Part shown: positions 1 to 11,283 of the stretch, piece after piece | Layout: each line of letters starts with the position of its first letter | Position numbering within the stretch: position 1 is the first letter of the stretch | NCBI GenBank assembly: GCA_015143295.1 | Contig: CM026562.1 | Coordinates: forward strand, 12,242,041 to 12,306,040 | Source of the DNA: Tetracentron sinense | Taxonomy: Eukaryota > Streptophyta > Magnoliopsida > Trochodendrales > Trochodendraceae | Length of the DNA: 64,000 bases | Reading direction: 5' to 3' | The notes under the pieces: model-generated | What the model saw: only the letters and a program-made list of their open reading frames with translations | Database searches by the model: none | What the model was told of the DNA's origin: nothing | Program-made: the position numbers and the translations under genes

Positions 1-118
1 AGAACGGCATGTCTCATTTCTGTGTGATCTGAATAAGTGCATAAGGCATGGTCCGTATCCGCCAAGAACGGCATGTCTCATTACTGTATGATCTGAATAA
101 GTGCATAAGCATAAGCAT
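1..118 (+). repeat. Tandem repeat in LTR I, about 64-bp units
   Basis: Two successive units start with AGAACGGCATGTCTCATT (positions 1 and 65) and share the GTGATCTGAATAAGTGCATAAG stretch with small differences. The array probably continues upstream of the window. It occupies the same LTR zone as the tandem arrays of the other LTR families here. Confidence 0.7.
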
Positions 119-769
119 AAGCATCTCACAAGCACGTGGTCTCGTAAGCATAAGTACCTCATAAGTGTATGGTTTTCCAAGTCTAAGATTCTCACAAGTA
201 CACGAGTCAAGGTGATTGATATGATGTATATGCGCACACGTTCTTCCGCACTCTGATTATGTTATTATGCTATTGGATATGTTTCTGACTAAGTGCAGGT
301 ATATTATTAATGTTGATTGGATTTTATATACACTGAGTACCTTTGTACTCAGCCGGATTTTATCTTGCCAGGTATAGAGCAGGAGTACACGGTGGAGCCG
401 TGGGTTGAGGAAACATACATTGAGGAAGGAGGTGAAGGTGAGCCTTCTGAGGAGGGAGCCGGAGACTTGGGCGGCTACACCTCTTAGTTTACATTTCTTT
501 TCATTGAGAGAGTTTTGTAATTGACTTTTAGAGGATGTTGCTCAGTAGACTTCTTATTAGTTGTGTATCAGACTTGTTGGTTCATTGTGAGTTGTATATA
601 TAGACCTTAGACTTGTGCAGGTTGGATTGGGTTTATATATCGGAATTTTGCTACGCTCATTTTTGGATACTCGTGTAGTAGCCTTGTATGCATGGTTTTA
701 AGCAGGTTAAGTGAATGTGGCGATTCCAAAGTCCTATTTTAGCCTTAGTAGGATTTGGGGGTCGTTACA
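1..769 (+). mobile_element. Ty3/gypsy LTR, 3' part (LTR I)
   Basis: This is the downstream portion of an LTR whose start lies outside the window. It carries the hairpin shared by every chromovirus-type LTR here (CTGAGTAC at 333-340 paired with GTACTCAG at 345-352), followed by a CAGGT motif near 370-374 and a GTGGGTTGAGG block, all in plus orientation. It ends in GTCGTTACA, a CA terminus. No internal retroelement sequence follows: the next bases belong to an antisense copia gag, so it is probably a solo LTR inserted in that gag. Family membership is inferred from shared LTR motifs only. Confidence 0.7.
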
Positions 770-1405
770 TTCCTCTTCTTCTTCACTCTCAATAGGCTGA
801 GAGGCTTTCAATGCTAGTCCTCTTTTTGCTTTTGGTTCATCTGATTGATGCTCCTTCATAATGACTTCATGAGTCATCAGTGAACCCAGCAACACATCCA
901 TTGTTAGCTTAGAGCGGTTTTTGGCTTCTTAAATGGCAGTAACCTTTGGAGACCAGTCCTTTGGCAGAGATCTCAGTATCTTCCTTACTATTCTGCATTT
1001 GTATATGTTTTACTGGGAGATTTTAAACCATTAGTAATGTTAGTAAAACGGGTAAACATTTCAGCAATGGATTCATCCTTTTCCATTTTAAACAGTTCAT
1101 ATTTGTGAACTAACATATTGATTTTCTCATCTGTGACTTGGTTAGTTCCCTCATATGTAACTTGTAATTTATCCTAAATTTCATTGGCTGAATCATAGCC
1201 AGAGACTCTATTAAACTCTTGGGGACTAAGGGCGCAGTAAAGGTTGCTAATAGCCTTAGCATTGATCTGGATTTGTTTAATATCATTTTCATCTCATTCT
1301 TCCTCAACCTTAGGAATTTTAACATTATCAATGACTTTATAAGGAAGATAGGGACCATTGATGATTACCTTCCAGCATTGATAATCTAAAGATTGAAGGT
1401 CATAC
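770..1405 (-). pseudogene. gag: Ty1/copia gag fragment (UBN2-type), broken
   Basis: Read on the minus strand from about 1405 down, this encodes a copia Gag of the UBN2 type. Recognisable pieces in order are QCWKVIINGPYLPYK, LYCALSPQEFNRVSGY, DKLQVTYEGTNQVTDEKI, YELFKMEKDESIAEMFTRF, and an acidic tail EESE. At least three in-frame stops interrupt it; one stands where Gag proteins of this type have Trp before DKL (TGG to TAG). The 82-residue open frame at 1110-1358 is a shifted shadow of it. Zinc knuckle and pol are absent. It abuts LTR I on one side and copia A's LTR on the other, in opposite orientation to copia A, so it is a remnant of a separate element. Confidence 0.8.
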
Positions 1406-3371
1406 ATCATTCCGGTTCCTTATACCTTATATAGTCACAGCTGTGGGTCAAGTTGGGCACATCACTTATATGGTTGCCACTATGCTAAGATGTTCTCAAT
1501 AGTTGAGATGTAGTTCTATCTCGAACTATTGTAGTGGAGACTACACATCAGCATATGGGTGCATAAATGTATATTGACTGATTGCATTCAATGAGAGATC
1601 TCTTGCATAAACATACTATTAGATAGTTGGTCTCTCATTCACATTGAATGGTTTTGATGATCCTTAGATCTGATGTGTTCATCTATGACTGAGCAGTGAT
1701 CTGACTGTTTTGATTCCACCAATGTATTTTCTAACTTAGGGAATACAATATAGTGATAGTTGGATAGTCAGAAAGCTATTTGAGTTATGATGAATTTCAA
1801 ACAAGAAATTCATACTCATTAATTTGAGAGATTATCCAAGTTCCGAGTAAGACAGTTGATTAAGTTCAAATCCTGCGCAGGTGATTTTGAAATCAAAGTA
1901 AGTTTTGAAATATACTTTTATTAAAAGATATTATACTTACTAAAGAATTTTCTCAAAATGTTTTTCAAGAGAAATTGCTTCTCATGACTTAATCATAAGT
2001 CTTAGAAACCCGGATGATGTTCAATGGGCTATGGGTTAGATATTATGTTAATCTCGAAGGCCCATTAGGGATTCTGTATTTGGAAGGATAAATCGAATTA
2101 AAAAGTTCATGTGGTAGGATCCGTATTGGTTAAATGTTCATACACTAGGATTCAATTGCAACATGGATATCTCACATCACTTGCAATTCCGATGAAATTC
2201 CTGTTTAGGGTCAATGGGATAATATTTGGTAAGCCAGGGTAAGAATGTCTCAGAGCAATCTGTGGAGATGCTCACAGAAGAAATACAAGCTCCATAATTG
2301 ATTAAATGTTAATCAATTATTTAAGTGATTAAAAGGTAATCATTAACTAAATAGATTAAAAGTTAATCTATGGTTTAAATTAATTGTTAATTTAAATCTA
2401 GGGATTATTTTAATAATTATTTAACTAACCTAATTAAAGGGGAAATGGGTTTGACCCATATCCATAAACCCATTAATATGGACCTTTACTATGGGCCCAA
2501 GCCCATGGGTTTAAACCCTAGGGTGGGGCGCCCACTTTAGAAATCCTAATTGGATTGAGATTTGGTTACTTGAATAATTATTGAGTAATAACTCTATTAA
2601 TTAAGAAATTAAAATCCAATGGTTGGATTGCAATTAGGATTAAGATGAGATGGAGTTGGAATGCAACTAGGAGTGTTAAACTCTCCAAACCACATGCCCC
2701 CTTGATGCTCACGCCCCCCCTTTGTGGTTTGAGGTATCCTAGTTTGACTAGGATTCCTCCCTTTGCTGGTTTTTGACTTATCCCTATTAATTAAGGAATC
2801 CTCTATTAATAAGGACTCTTTAATTAGTAGGATTACTATAACTAAAGTAGTTATAGTTAAAGTAGGATTTTATTTAAATTAATAATAAGAGTTATTATTA
2901 ATAAATAACTTCCTAAGGGATAAGGTGTAATTGGAGCAGGATTAGGATTGGCTCCTAATTTATGAATACTCCAACACCTAGACCATTAAGTATAATTCTC
3001 CAGAATTTTTTTTCGTACTTTCTCTTCACTCTCCAAACCATGAGCCCCTAGGGAGTGTCCCTAGGGATTTTCGTGAGCTTGGTGATAGAAGTTCTACACC
3101 ATTGATCCATTTTCTTCCTCATGGTTCAACAATTCCAAAGGAGATTCTAAAGCATCGTGGGGATAGTGAAGAACAAGGATCGAGCTTCTAGTATTTTTTG
3201 GAGAAATCTCTACAAAGAGTTTTGATGGTTCGAGTGGATTAAGCTTCACCGGTGAACATCATTCACCAAGGTGATATGACTAAACTTCTTAGATAGTTTT
3301 TGATGCTTTCTATGGTGTTAAGATCTAGGGGATCCAGTTTCCGCATAAATTTTTATCCAGATCCCCCTTCA
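1406..3371 (+). repeat. Copia A 5' LTR (5'-truncated)
   Basis: This matches the 3' LTR at 40970-44820 along its length (for example the CACAGCTGTGGGTCAAG stretch in both) but lacks about the first 205 bp, where the antisense gag relic abuts instead. It ends in CCCCCTTCA directly before the primer site. The last 1.3 kb is AT-rich with repeated TTAATT motifs. Unlike most other LTRs here it shows no GATCGATC palindrome array. Confidence 0.85.
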
Positions 3372-3373
3372 AG

Positions 3374-3386
3374 TGGTATCAGAGCC
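3374..3386 (+). other. Primer binding site, tRNA-iMet type (copia A)
   Basis: TGGTATCAGAGCC lies two bases after the LTR end. It is the usual plant sequence complementary to the 3' end of initiator methionine tRNA, and it fixes the orientation as plus. Confidence 0.92.
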
Positions 3387-4279
3387 AGTTAGAAGTATTT
3401 TTTAATTTATTTTGATAAGATGATTAAATGGATGATTTAATTCATGAGATGAATTAAATTTAGATCTATTTAAAATTGCGCGTAGTTTTTATTATTTTAT
3501 TTGTTCATGAGATGAATAAATAAATAAATATTTATATTATTATATTATTGAATGAGATTTAATAATGATGATTTAATAAATTTAAAAACTAGTGTTATAT
3601 GTGATATAATTAATTTCGAAATAAAGATTTTATTTTTAAAAAAAATTTAAATGATTTGATCATTTAATATATTTACTAATTGTTAATAAATGATTTTTCC
3701 CATAAATAGATTTTATTCAAAAAATTATAAAACCCTAATTTATGATGTGATCATATTTAGGATTTTCGATTCTCTTAATTTTTATTTTAATCTTGGATAA
3801 TAGGAGAACCAATCTTAGATAATAGTAGAACCAATCTATATGAAAGGATCTTGCATTCGAGAAAGAAATAAAATATTGTAGAGATTTTAAGAAAATTCTA
3901 TCTTATATTTTAAAAATAATTTTATGAAAATTGTTTTCTGTAAAATATAATTATTTTATTTTTTCCGGGGTTTGATCTATATAAGATATAGATTTTATCG
4001 AGCGATTTGATAATTGTTATCAAATTTTAAATCCTTTTAAAATAAGAAAAATTACTCCATCACCATGTAACATTTATTTTATATGAGATTATAGTTATGG
4101 GTCATATTTTATGATAAATTGTTTATCATTCATGCATTCCTATTAGAGGATAATATGCAGTAGGTTTTGGCAATCTGTAAAGGGCAGATCCATTCTGTTT
4201 CCCTGAAAAGGGTGAACGGAATACTAGTTTCCCTAATGTCATTTAAATTCTGTTTAATACATTAGTGGTGATGCTGTTA
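3387..4279 (+). other. Copia A untranslated leader, first part
   Basis: Very AT-rich, no open frame and no recognisable motif. It ends at AGGAG (4280-4284), the target duplicated by Tekay-1, and continues after that insertion at 13152. Confidence 0.75.
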
Positions 4280-4284
4280 AGGAG

Positions 4285-6138
4285 TGTCGCGACCCAAAAT
4301 ACCCCCTAGGAGTTAGGGATACTTTGACTCGTGACCGCCATATCATACCTCCAGTATGATACATAAGGCACACGTGGAAACCTGTCAGAGTACCTGAATA
4401 TACATAGCGGAAACGAAATACAATGCACAGCGGAAAATAAAATACTAAACATAGCGGAAGCAAAAAGAATACTCCTATAACTTGGCTCAAGTAAGAACCA
4501 ACAAGTATACATGTGTGAGAAACCCAAAAGTGGAGTGGACAAACCCCACACTCACATAACAAAAGACACAAGTTCTAAGTCGGTCGATCAACAGAAATCG
4601 AAGTCACGACTCCTATCTAAAGCACCATCATCATGATAGTGATCCATGGAAGGCTCCGGGTCACGGTACTCTTCCTCGACCCAAGGTTCTTCGCCACACA
4701 AATCGAATGGAACCCGAGCACCTGCCGATCATAACAATATCGACTGAGCATGGAATACTCAGTGTATACAAACTAAGAACAATAAAGCGGTTAGGCATGG
4801 AGCATACCAGACATGGAGAATGAAATCCGAACAATCCTTAAAGCATGGAAACCGTGAAAACATATGTGAGATAATATTCGAAACCAAAACTGTAACCGTG
4901 TGAGTCAATCGATAATCATAGCCTTATGAGTTCTTGTGAGTTCATGGAGTTACTTAGAGTCATTAAGATCCGTAGAGACATAGAGCATAGAGCAATACCG
5001 TAGAGCATTTCCATAGAGCATAACCTTAGAGATCTTAGAGCATTTCATTGTGATCCGTGGAGCTTGTGAGACGATCTTAGAGCATTATCATAGAGTTTTC
5101 TTGTGAGCATGGTATGATCCTTAGAGCTTGTGAAACGATCTTAGAGAAATCATAGAGTTACTTAGAATCATTCATTATTCGTCTTTTCGTGAAAACCTTT
5201 GTTTGCACCTTAAGAAATCCATGGAAACCATCGGTTCATGCGAGACATGCGAGCATATGCACTTAATAAGAGAAATCATCATATTTAAGCATAGAATCCC
5301 TTAGAGGTATTTTATCAAACACTTAGAGTGCATCATAATAGTAATCCTTCATCCAAGTATATAATCACACCTTTTCATACATAGAATCAATACATATAGA
5401 TAGGGCATATATAAGAAGAATCATATCTAGTAACTAGTAGGATTGCAAGATTGTAGTAGAGTGTATCTACCTTGGTGAAATCAAAGATTTTGATTCCCAA
5501 AGGCTTGAACAAGCAATAACCTTGTGTTCTTGGTTGAGAATCACCAAGGGAAGTGGAAGAACCTTGATCTTCCACAAGCTTGATCAACAAGTAGCTCCTC
5601 TCCTTCTTCTCTCTCTCAAAATCTCCTAAGATAGGGCACAAAGGGTTTCTGAAACCCTAAGGCACGAACTCAGCCTATTTATAGGCAAGGGGTGGTGTTT
5701 AAAGTCTTAAACACCCTTAATGAAGAAAAACTGCGTATGACCGATCGATCGGTGCTATGGACCGAGCGATCGGAGGCTTACCGATCGATCGGTGTTATGA
5801 CCGAGAGATCGGTCAAAAACACACTCTCTGGAATTTTTCCCCATACAAAAAAGTTAACCGTGCGATAGCCATCGAGCGATCGGTAGTGGACCGATCGATC
5901 GCAGGTAATGACCGAGCGATCGGTGCTCTGTTATGTCTGGACTGTTTTGACCATATCTTTTTACTCGCTCGTCGGATTTCGACGATTCAACTTGCGTTGG
6001 ATCCGTCTTTCGAAAACGAACATTTCTGACGTTTTGGAATTTCCGATTTCTCCCTTATTTATTAATTAGACTACGAAAACGGCCAATTAGCTATGAAGGT
6101 GCTATTCATTAAGGATGAAAAAAATCCGGGGTGCTACA
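4285..6138 (-). repeat. Tekay-1 3' LTR
   Basis: 1854 bp, TGTCGCGACCC at the plus-strand left edge and GTGCTACA at the right, so it reads TGTAGCACCC to GCGACA in element orientation. It contains, in element order, a conserved U3 block (5949-6033), a palindrome array (5740-5924), a TATA box (5674-5685), a zone rich in TAGAGCAT-like words (4920-5170), and the CTGAG/CTCAG hairpin near 4745. It is nearly identical to 11284-13146. Confidence 0.95.
5674..5924 (-). promoter_or_regulatory. U3 palindrome array plus TATA box, Tekay-1 3' LTR
   Basis: Variants of the 14-bp palindrome ACCGATCGATCGGT begin at 5740, 5761, 5780 and 5800, then again at 5857, 5871, 5890 and 5911, mostly at 19-21 bp intervals. 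Downstream in element orientation lies CCTATAAATAGG (complement of 5674-5685), a good plant TATA box. The copy in the other LTR is 12739-12923 with TATA at 12673-12684. An upstream activating or repressing role is inferred from position only. Confidence 0.65.
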
Positions 6139-6175
6139 TTCTCCCCCCCTTACAAAAATTTCGTCCCCGAAATTT
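6139..6175 (-). other. Polypurine tract and adjacent hairpin (Tekay-1)
   Basis: On the minus strand AGGGGGGGAGAA (6139-6150) directly precedes the 3' LTR and would prime plus-strand synthesis. Beside it, 6156-6175 forms a perfect stem AAATTTCG/CGAAATTT with a 4-base loop. A GGGACGAAATTT motif next to the tract is characteristic of Tekay/Del elements. Elements B and C keep degraded versions. Confidence 0.85.
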
Positions 6176-6230
6176 GGACGATACATACATGTGTAAAACT
6201 ATAGCAAAAATACAAGGGAATGCCATGGCC

Positions 6231-7349
6231 TTAAACAAATAAATGGGGGTACTTTTCTCGTACTTCGGCTTCTCGCTCCCATGTAGCCTCTTCCTTGGAA
6301 TGATGCTGCCACTTCACTAGGACTAAAGGGGTAGTCTTGGTTCGCAACACTTGATCTCGACGATCCAGAATCTGAACTGGTTGCTCAACCAACGTAAGAT
6401 CCTCTCGAATCTCAACAGGATCAAGAGCGATGACGTGAGACGGATCCGAAATGTATTTTCTAAGCATCGAGACGTGAAATACATTATGGACCGCTGCCAT
6501 GTGAGGCGGTAGTGCTACCCTGTAAGCAACCTCACCAACCCTTGTGACGATCTCAAATGGTCCCACATACCTTGGACTGAGCTTCCCCTTCTTCCCGAAT
6601 CGCATTATTCCCCGACTCGGCGAAATCTTCACAAAGACCCGATCTCCAACTCGGAACTCTAAATCTCTACGGCGTATATCCGCATAGCTCTTCTGCCTAT
6701 CCTGAGCACTTTTCAATCGTTCTCGGATAATTTTGACCCTTTCTGCGGTCCGCTCTATCAACTCAGGACCAAGAATCTTCCTCTCACCAACTTCATCCCA
6801 GTATAGCGGTGATCGACAACTCCGACCATACAGAGCTTCAAAAGGTGCCATCTGGATGCTTGCCTGATAGCTATTGTTGTAGGCAAACTCAACCAATGGC
6901 AACTGTTCCTCCCAACTACCCTGAAAATCCAGCATACAAGCTCGGAGCATATCCTCCACTACTTGATTCACCCTCTCCGTTTGTCCATCGGTCTGGGGAT
7001 GGAAGGCGGTACTGAATTCTAAACGAGAACCCATAGCATCCTGGAAAGTTTTCCAAAACCTGGAAGTAAACCGAGGATCTCGATCAGACACGATAGAAAC
7101 TGGCACACCGTGCAGTCGAACCACCTCCTTAACATATAGGGCTACCAACTGATTTGCATTGAAAGTAGTTCGGTACGGAATGAAATGTGCAGACTTAGTC
7201 AACCTGTCCACAATCACCCAAATAGCATCGGAGCCCTTCACCGTTCGCGGCAAACCCACAATGAAATCCATCGAGATGTTCTCCCATTTCCACTCCGGAA
7301 TAGGAAGGGACTGCAAAAGACCTGCCGGCCTTTGATGTTCGGCTTTTAC
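6231..7349 (-). CDS. pol: Pol part 2: integrase core, C-terminal domain and chromodomain (Tekay-1)
   Basis: This continues the pol frame after an in-frame TAG at 7350-7352. The integrase core shows the D,D-35-E triad: Asp in MDFIVGLP (residue 17 of the frame from the Met at 7314-7316), Asp in VSDRDPRF (78), Glu in GQTERVNQ (114). A GPF module ([10 protein letters not shown]) follows, then a chromodomain ending [15 protein letters not shown]. Chromodomains of this class guide insertion to heterochromatin. Integrase joins element DNA to the host chromosome in the nucleus. The frame is open to a normal terminator, so this half is undamaged; only the stop upstream separates it from RT and RNase H. 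A separate start codon at [10 protein letters not shown] is unlikely to be used. Confidence 0.92.
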   Translation of the reverse strand, partial: VKAEHQRPAGLLQSLPIPEWKWENISMDFIVGLPRTVKGSDAIWVIVDRLTKSAHFIPYRTTFNANQLVALYVKEVVRLHGVPVSIVSDRDPRFTSRFWKTFQDAMGSRLEFSTAFHPQTDGQTERVNQVVEDMLRACMLDFQGSWEEQLPLVEFAYNNSYQASIQMAPFEALYGRSCRSPLYWDEVGERKILGPELIERTAERVKIIRERLKSAQDRQKSYADIRRRDLEFRVGDRVFVKISPSRGIMRFGKKGKLSPRYVGPFEIVTRVGEVAYRVALPPHMAAVHNVFHVSMLRKYISDPSHVIALDPVEIREDLTLVEQPVQILDRRDQVLRTKTTPLVLVKWQHHSKEEATWEREAEVREKYPHLFV

Positions 7350-9562
7350 CTACTGGCAAATCAAACATCTGGTGACGTACTCAGCGACTTCCCTCTTCAT
7401 GTTTCGCCACCAGTAGTGCTTCTTGAGATTCTGGTACATTTTGGTACCTCCCGGATGTACCGTGTACTTTGATCGGTGAGCTTCATTCAAAATTTCATCC
7501 CTCAAAACTGTGTCGGCGGGGACACACAACCTGCCTTTAAATGTGATAGCACCATCATCATTTAAAGCGAACTCCTGATTGCCGTTACTCACCGACTTGT
7601 CTCGGTAAGCAAGCAACTCAACATCGGAATTTTGTAACTCCTTGATCTGGCTCAAGATCTGTGGCCTAACCACCACATTGGACATTATCGGCCCATACGT
7701 GACATGCCTGAGAGTAGTGTCCAAATGACACATATCATGTAATAACTTCCACTCTTGCACTCTCAATTGAGCCATAACTCCGTAAGGTTTTCTGCTAAGG
7801 GCATCGGCCACCACGTTGGCCTTACCTGGATGGTACTGGATGGAACAGTCGTAGTCCTTCATGAACTCCATCCAACGACGCTGCCTCATATTCAACTCCT
7901 TCTGGAGGAAAAGATACTTCAAGCTCTTGTGGTCTGTGAACACCACGAATTCTTCTCCGTAGAGGTAGTGACGCCAAAGTTTCAGTGCAAAAATGACCGC
8001 AGCGAGCTCTAAGTCATGTGTGGGGTAATTCTGCTCATGCTCCTTCAGCTGACGGGAAGCATAGGCGACCACCTTTTTATGCTGCATCAAAACACATCCA
8101 AGTCCCACTAGTGAAGCATCACTATAGACTTCGAAACCACCGCTCCCAGATGGAACTGTAAGAACAGGAGCCGAAGTAAGCTTCTTTTTCAACTCCAAGA
8201 AACTAGCCTCGCACTTATCACTCCAAGTGAACCTCGTGTTCTTCCGTGTGAGATAGGTAAGCGGAGCTGCTAAACTTGAAAATCCTTCCACAAACCTTCT
8301 GTAATACCCTGCCAACCCGAGGAAACTACGAATCTCGGTGACACTCTTCGGCCTTTCCCAATTCATCACCGCTTCAATCTTTACAGGATCAACTGAAATA
8401 CCTTCAGCAGATACCACGTGTCCAAGAAAAGACACCTTGTTCAGCCAGAACTCGCACTTGCTCAACTTAGCATACAGACTATGCTCTCGAAGTGTCTGCA
8501 AGACCAGACGGAGATCTCTCGTGTGATCCTCCTGTGACTGTGAATACACAAGGATATCATCTACGAACACGATCACACATTGATCGAGAGACGATCTGAA
8601 CACCCGATTCATCAACCCCATGAATGCTGCCGGTGCGTTAGTCAGTCCAAAAGACATGACCAAAAACTCGTAATGACCGTATCGAGTTCGGAATGCTGTC
8701 TTCGGAATGTCCTCTTTCTTGATCTTCAACTGATGATAACCAGATCGAAGGTCAATCTTGGAGAAAAACTGCGCACCCTTCAATTGGTCAAACAAGTCGT
8801 CTATCCGAGGCAATGGATAACGATTCTTGATCGTGACCTTGTTCAATTGCCTGTAATCAATGCACAGACGCATTGATCCATCTTTCTTCTTCACGAAGAG
8901 AACCGGAGCTCCCCAAGGTGAAACACTTGGCCGGATAAAACCAAGGCCTTGCAATTCTTCTAACTGCTCTTTTAACTCCTTAAGCTCAATAGGGGCCATC
9001 CTATACGGAGCTCTCGAAATCGGAACTGTGCCTGGAGCTAGCTCAATCGCAAACTCGATTGCACGATCGGGAGGCAATCCCGGCAAGGTTTCTGGAAAAA
9101 CATCCATATACTCACATACCACTGGAATGGGTGTGGAGTCTCGCACTTCAACACCCTCGAGACTAAGAGTTGCAAAGCAGGCAATGTCTCTTCTCTGAAG
9201 TCCCCTGAAATGAAACGGCTTTAACCCCACGGGTTTAAAATGCACCACCTTCTCGAAACACGCCACGTGTCCATGGTGAGTTGAGAGCCAATCCATACCT
9301 AGGATGACATCGAAATCCCAATCCTGAATTCCCAGAAGGATCAAGTCGACTGGCAACTCGTGCTGCATGACTTGTACAACACTATCCGGATACACTTTAT
9401 CTGTCTCAATAGATTTTCCCAATGGAGTTGAAATGGACAACTCCCTAGGTAGCTTGCTTGGCTCGGACGTAAAGCCTTTGGCAAAGCTTGGTGAAACGAA
9501 CGAGTGAGTGGATCCTGTGTCTATCAACACTCTTGCCAAACATTCATTTACGAGCAACGAAC
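7350..9562 (-). CDS. pol: Pol part 1: protease, RT, RNase H, integrase zinc finger (Tekay-1)
   Basis: The second exon of the gag-pol frame. Counting from the Met at 9555-9557: aspartic protease with [10 protein letters not shown] (11-20); reverse transcriptase about 180-360 with the catalytic FVDD (331-334); RNase H with Asp480 in YSDAS, Glu517, Asp542 in TDHKS and Asp585 in ADALSR; integrase zinc finger with His694, His701, Cys731 and Cys734. It ends at TAG 7350-7352. Copy E has a CAG glutamine at this point, so this is one C-to-T nonsense mutation. The exon begins after the AG at 9563-9564, not at a start codon; the protein is meant to be made as a Gag-Pol fusion after removal of 9563-9700. 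Confidence 0.93.
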
Positions 9563-9700
9563 CTGAGAATTTGAATCATCCCAGTTATAACACAACTGTA
9601 CATATAGATACAAACATCGCAAAACACCACATAGGACATATATGGATACGAATATATCATGGCAATATTAGAACTTTGACAAAGACTAGTTCGCGCGTAC
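9563..9700 (-). other. Putative gag-pro intron (Tekay-1), 138 bp
   Basis: On the minus strand gag runs to ...GTGCAAG and the next bases are GTACGCGCG; the segment ends TTCTCAG before GTTCGTTGCTC. Removing GT...AG joins Gag in frame to the protease (VQG followed by SLLVNEC). Reading through instead ends Gag 14 codons after the junction. The same structure is present in B, C and E with diverged interiors. Inferred from sequence; no transcript evidence is available here. Confidence 0.8.
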
Positions 9701-10916
9701 CTTGCACAACATCATCAGATGCCTGTGCGTCTCTATCAGTCATGGCAAAGACTCTGCCCTGGTTTGCCTGACGAGGCTGCTGGGTAGGCTGCAAGGATCT
9801 AGAGGCCTGAGATGAAGACCCCTGAAGTGAATTCTGCCTGCCTGGAGGCCGAACTCCCTGTGATCCAGACTGTGACTGCTTGCGCGGGCAATCTCGAATC
9901 ATATGGCCCACCTCGCCACAGTGGAAGCATCCACCTGACATTCTTCGGCAATCTCCAGTCTTATGCCGACGACCACATACGGCGCACTCCTCAAATGTCT
10001 GCGATGCGGAGGAAGCCGGAGGCATAACCCTCGTAGCTTGCGATGCCGTAGGACGCGGTGCCTGAGGCGCAAAAGAAGGTCTCTGAGCCGAAATCGGCTG
10101 GGAGAACTGGTACGGTGCAGTCCTAGTCCTCTTCTCTGAAGAACTACTCGTCTGACCCCGAGACATGTTCTTCCCGAAGCCACTGTCTCTTCTTCTCACG
10201 AAGTCTTCCGCATTCTTTTCGGCGATCTTTGCCTTCCCTACTATCTCTCTCCAAGACTCTACCTGGAGAATGGACACCCGATCTCGGATGAAAGCCTTCA
10301 AGCCCATCTCAAACTTCCTGACCTGTAGGTCTTCAGTAGCCACCAAGTGCGGAGCAAACCTGGACAACTCGGTGAACTTAGCCTCATACTCGGCTACGCT
10401 CATCGACCCTTGCTCCAAAAGCATAAACTCTCTCGCCTTTTGTTCCCGAATAAACCTGGGAAAGTACTGTTCCCTGAAGGTCTCTAAGAACTCCGCCCAA
10501 GTCCAGGGCACACCTGCCTTAGCAACATCTCTCTGCCTTTGGGCAGCTCTCCACCAGTGTTCGGCTTCACCTTCCATCACGAAGGAAGCCCATTCTACCA
10601 TTTGCTCATCGGTACAACGGAGAGCTCGGAAGGTCTTCTCCAGTTGCATAATCCAAGACTCGGCCACCATGGGGTCCAGAGTGCCATAGAATGTAGGAGG
10701 CCGCAGTCTCCTAAAAGCTTCGAGCCCCGCGGTGTGATGCACCGGTGTAGGCACAGGCGTGGACGGTGGGGTAGGCATAGGCCTTGCTGCCAACAATGCT
10801 AAAGTCTCGGCTATGGAGTCCATCGCATTCGTGAAGTACAACGGTTCCTCTTCTCTCGGAACTTCACTCTCGGCCCTCCGAGTATGGTAACCTCGACCCC
10901 GATTGCCACGTCTCAT
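9701..10916 (-). CDS. gag: Gag (Tekay-1)
   Basis: The start is set at MRRGNRGRGYHTRR (ATG 10914-10916), which aligns with the starts of B (36525) and E (59649); the frame is open 20 codons further upstream, but that part is not conserved. A Ty3-type capsid domain occupies the middle (GTLDPMVAESWIMQLEK through SVAEYEAKFTELSRFAPHL). A basic Ser/Gln-rich linker follows, then two zinc knuckles: an unusual CX2CX3HX4C (CAVCGRRHKTGDC) and a standard CX2CX4HX4C (CFHCGEVGHMIRDC). Gag packages the RNA in cytoplasmic particles. The exon ends at the putative splice donor; the unspliced frame continues to a stop at 9657. No lesion is visible. Confidence 0.92.
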
Positions 10917-11283
10917 GATATCGAATCCTGAGATCAATTTGGCAAAACATGAGTCTAACTGGATACCAAACCTCACATATCATATAGCAATTCAATAATC
11001 ATGAAATGCTATACCGCACATAGTATACATCGAGGTATATATACATCATCATATAATTATACTTTAGAGCCTATACTAGCACCTCGCATAGGACCACATC
11101 AATCTCGGATCCTATACTGACCTAAGGATTCACTTGATACCGGTTATGTCGTGGTAACAAGCCTAAGACAACTGAGTCCTTCTGAGTTCTAAGTTCAACT
11201 CATAGGAATTACTTCCGCTTAGACCAAGCCTGAGTGACCTAACTAAGTCTGTCATTAGACATAACTAGCTCTGATACCAAGTC
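10917..11283 (-). other. Tekay-1 leader with primer binding site
   Basis: The untranslated leader lies between the 5' LTR and gag. The primer site TGGTATCAGAGC is the complement of 11268-11279, four bases inside the LTR edge, matching initiator tRNA-Met. A CTCAG/GA acceptor-like site (10928-10932) lies about a dozen bases before the gag ATG and is kept in B, C and E. Confidence 0.85.

Noticed and set aside
4254-4571. A 105-residue minus-strand frame also found at 11265-11570
   Set aside because: It lies in the R/U5 end of the Tekay-1 LTRs, crosses the element boundary in both places, and has no domain; repeated only because the LTRs are.
5757-6029. A 90-residue plus-strand frame present identically at 12756-13028
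   Set aside because: It overlies the palindrome array and U3 block of both Tekay-1 LTRs, is antisense to the element, and is identical only because the LTRs are.
10165-10689. A 174-residue plus-strand frame, and others opposite gag and pol
   Set aside because: They are antisense shadows of well-supported gag and pol domains with no recognisable motifs.
11268-11279. tRNA-like sequence near LTR edges
   Set aside because: Only the 12-13 bases complementary to initiator tRNA-Met are present; these are primer sites, not tRNA genes.
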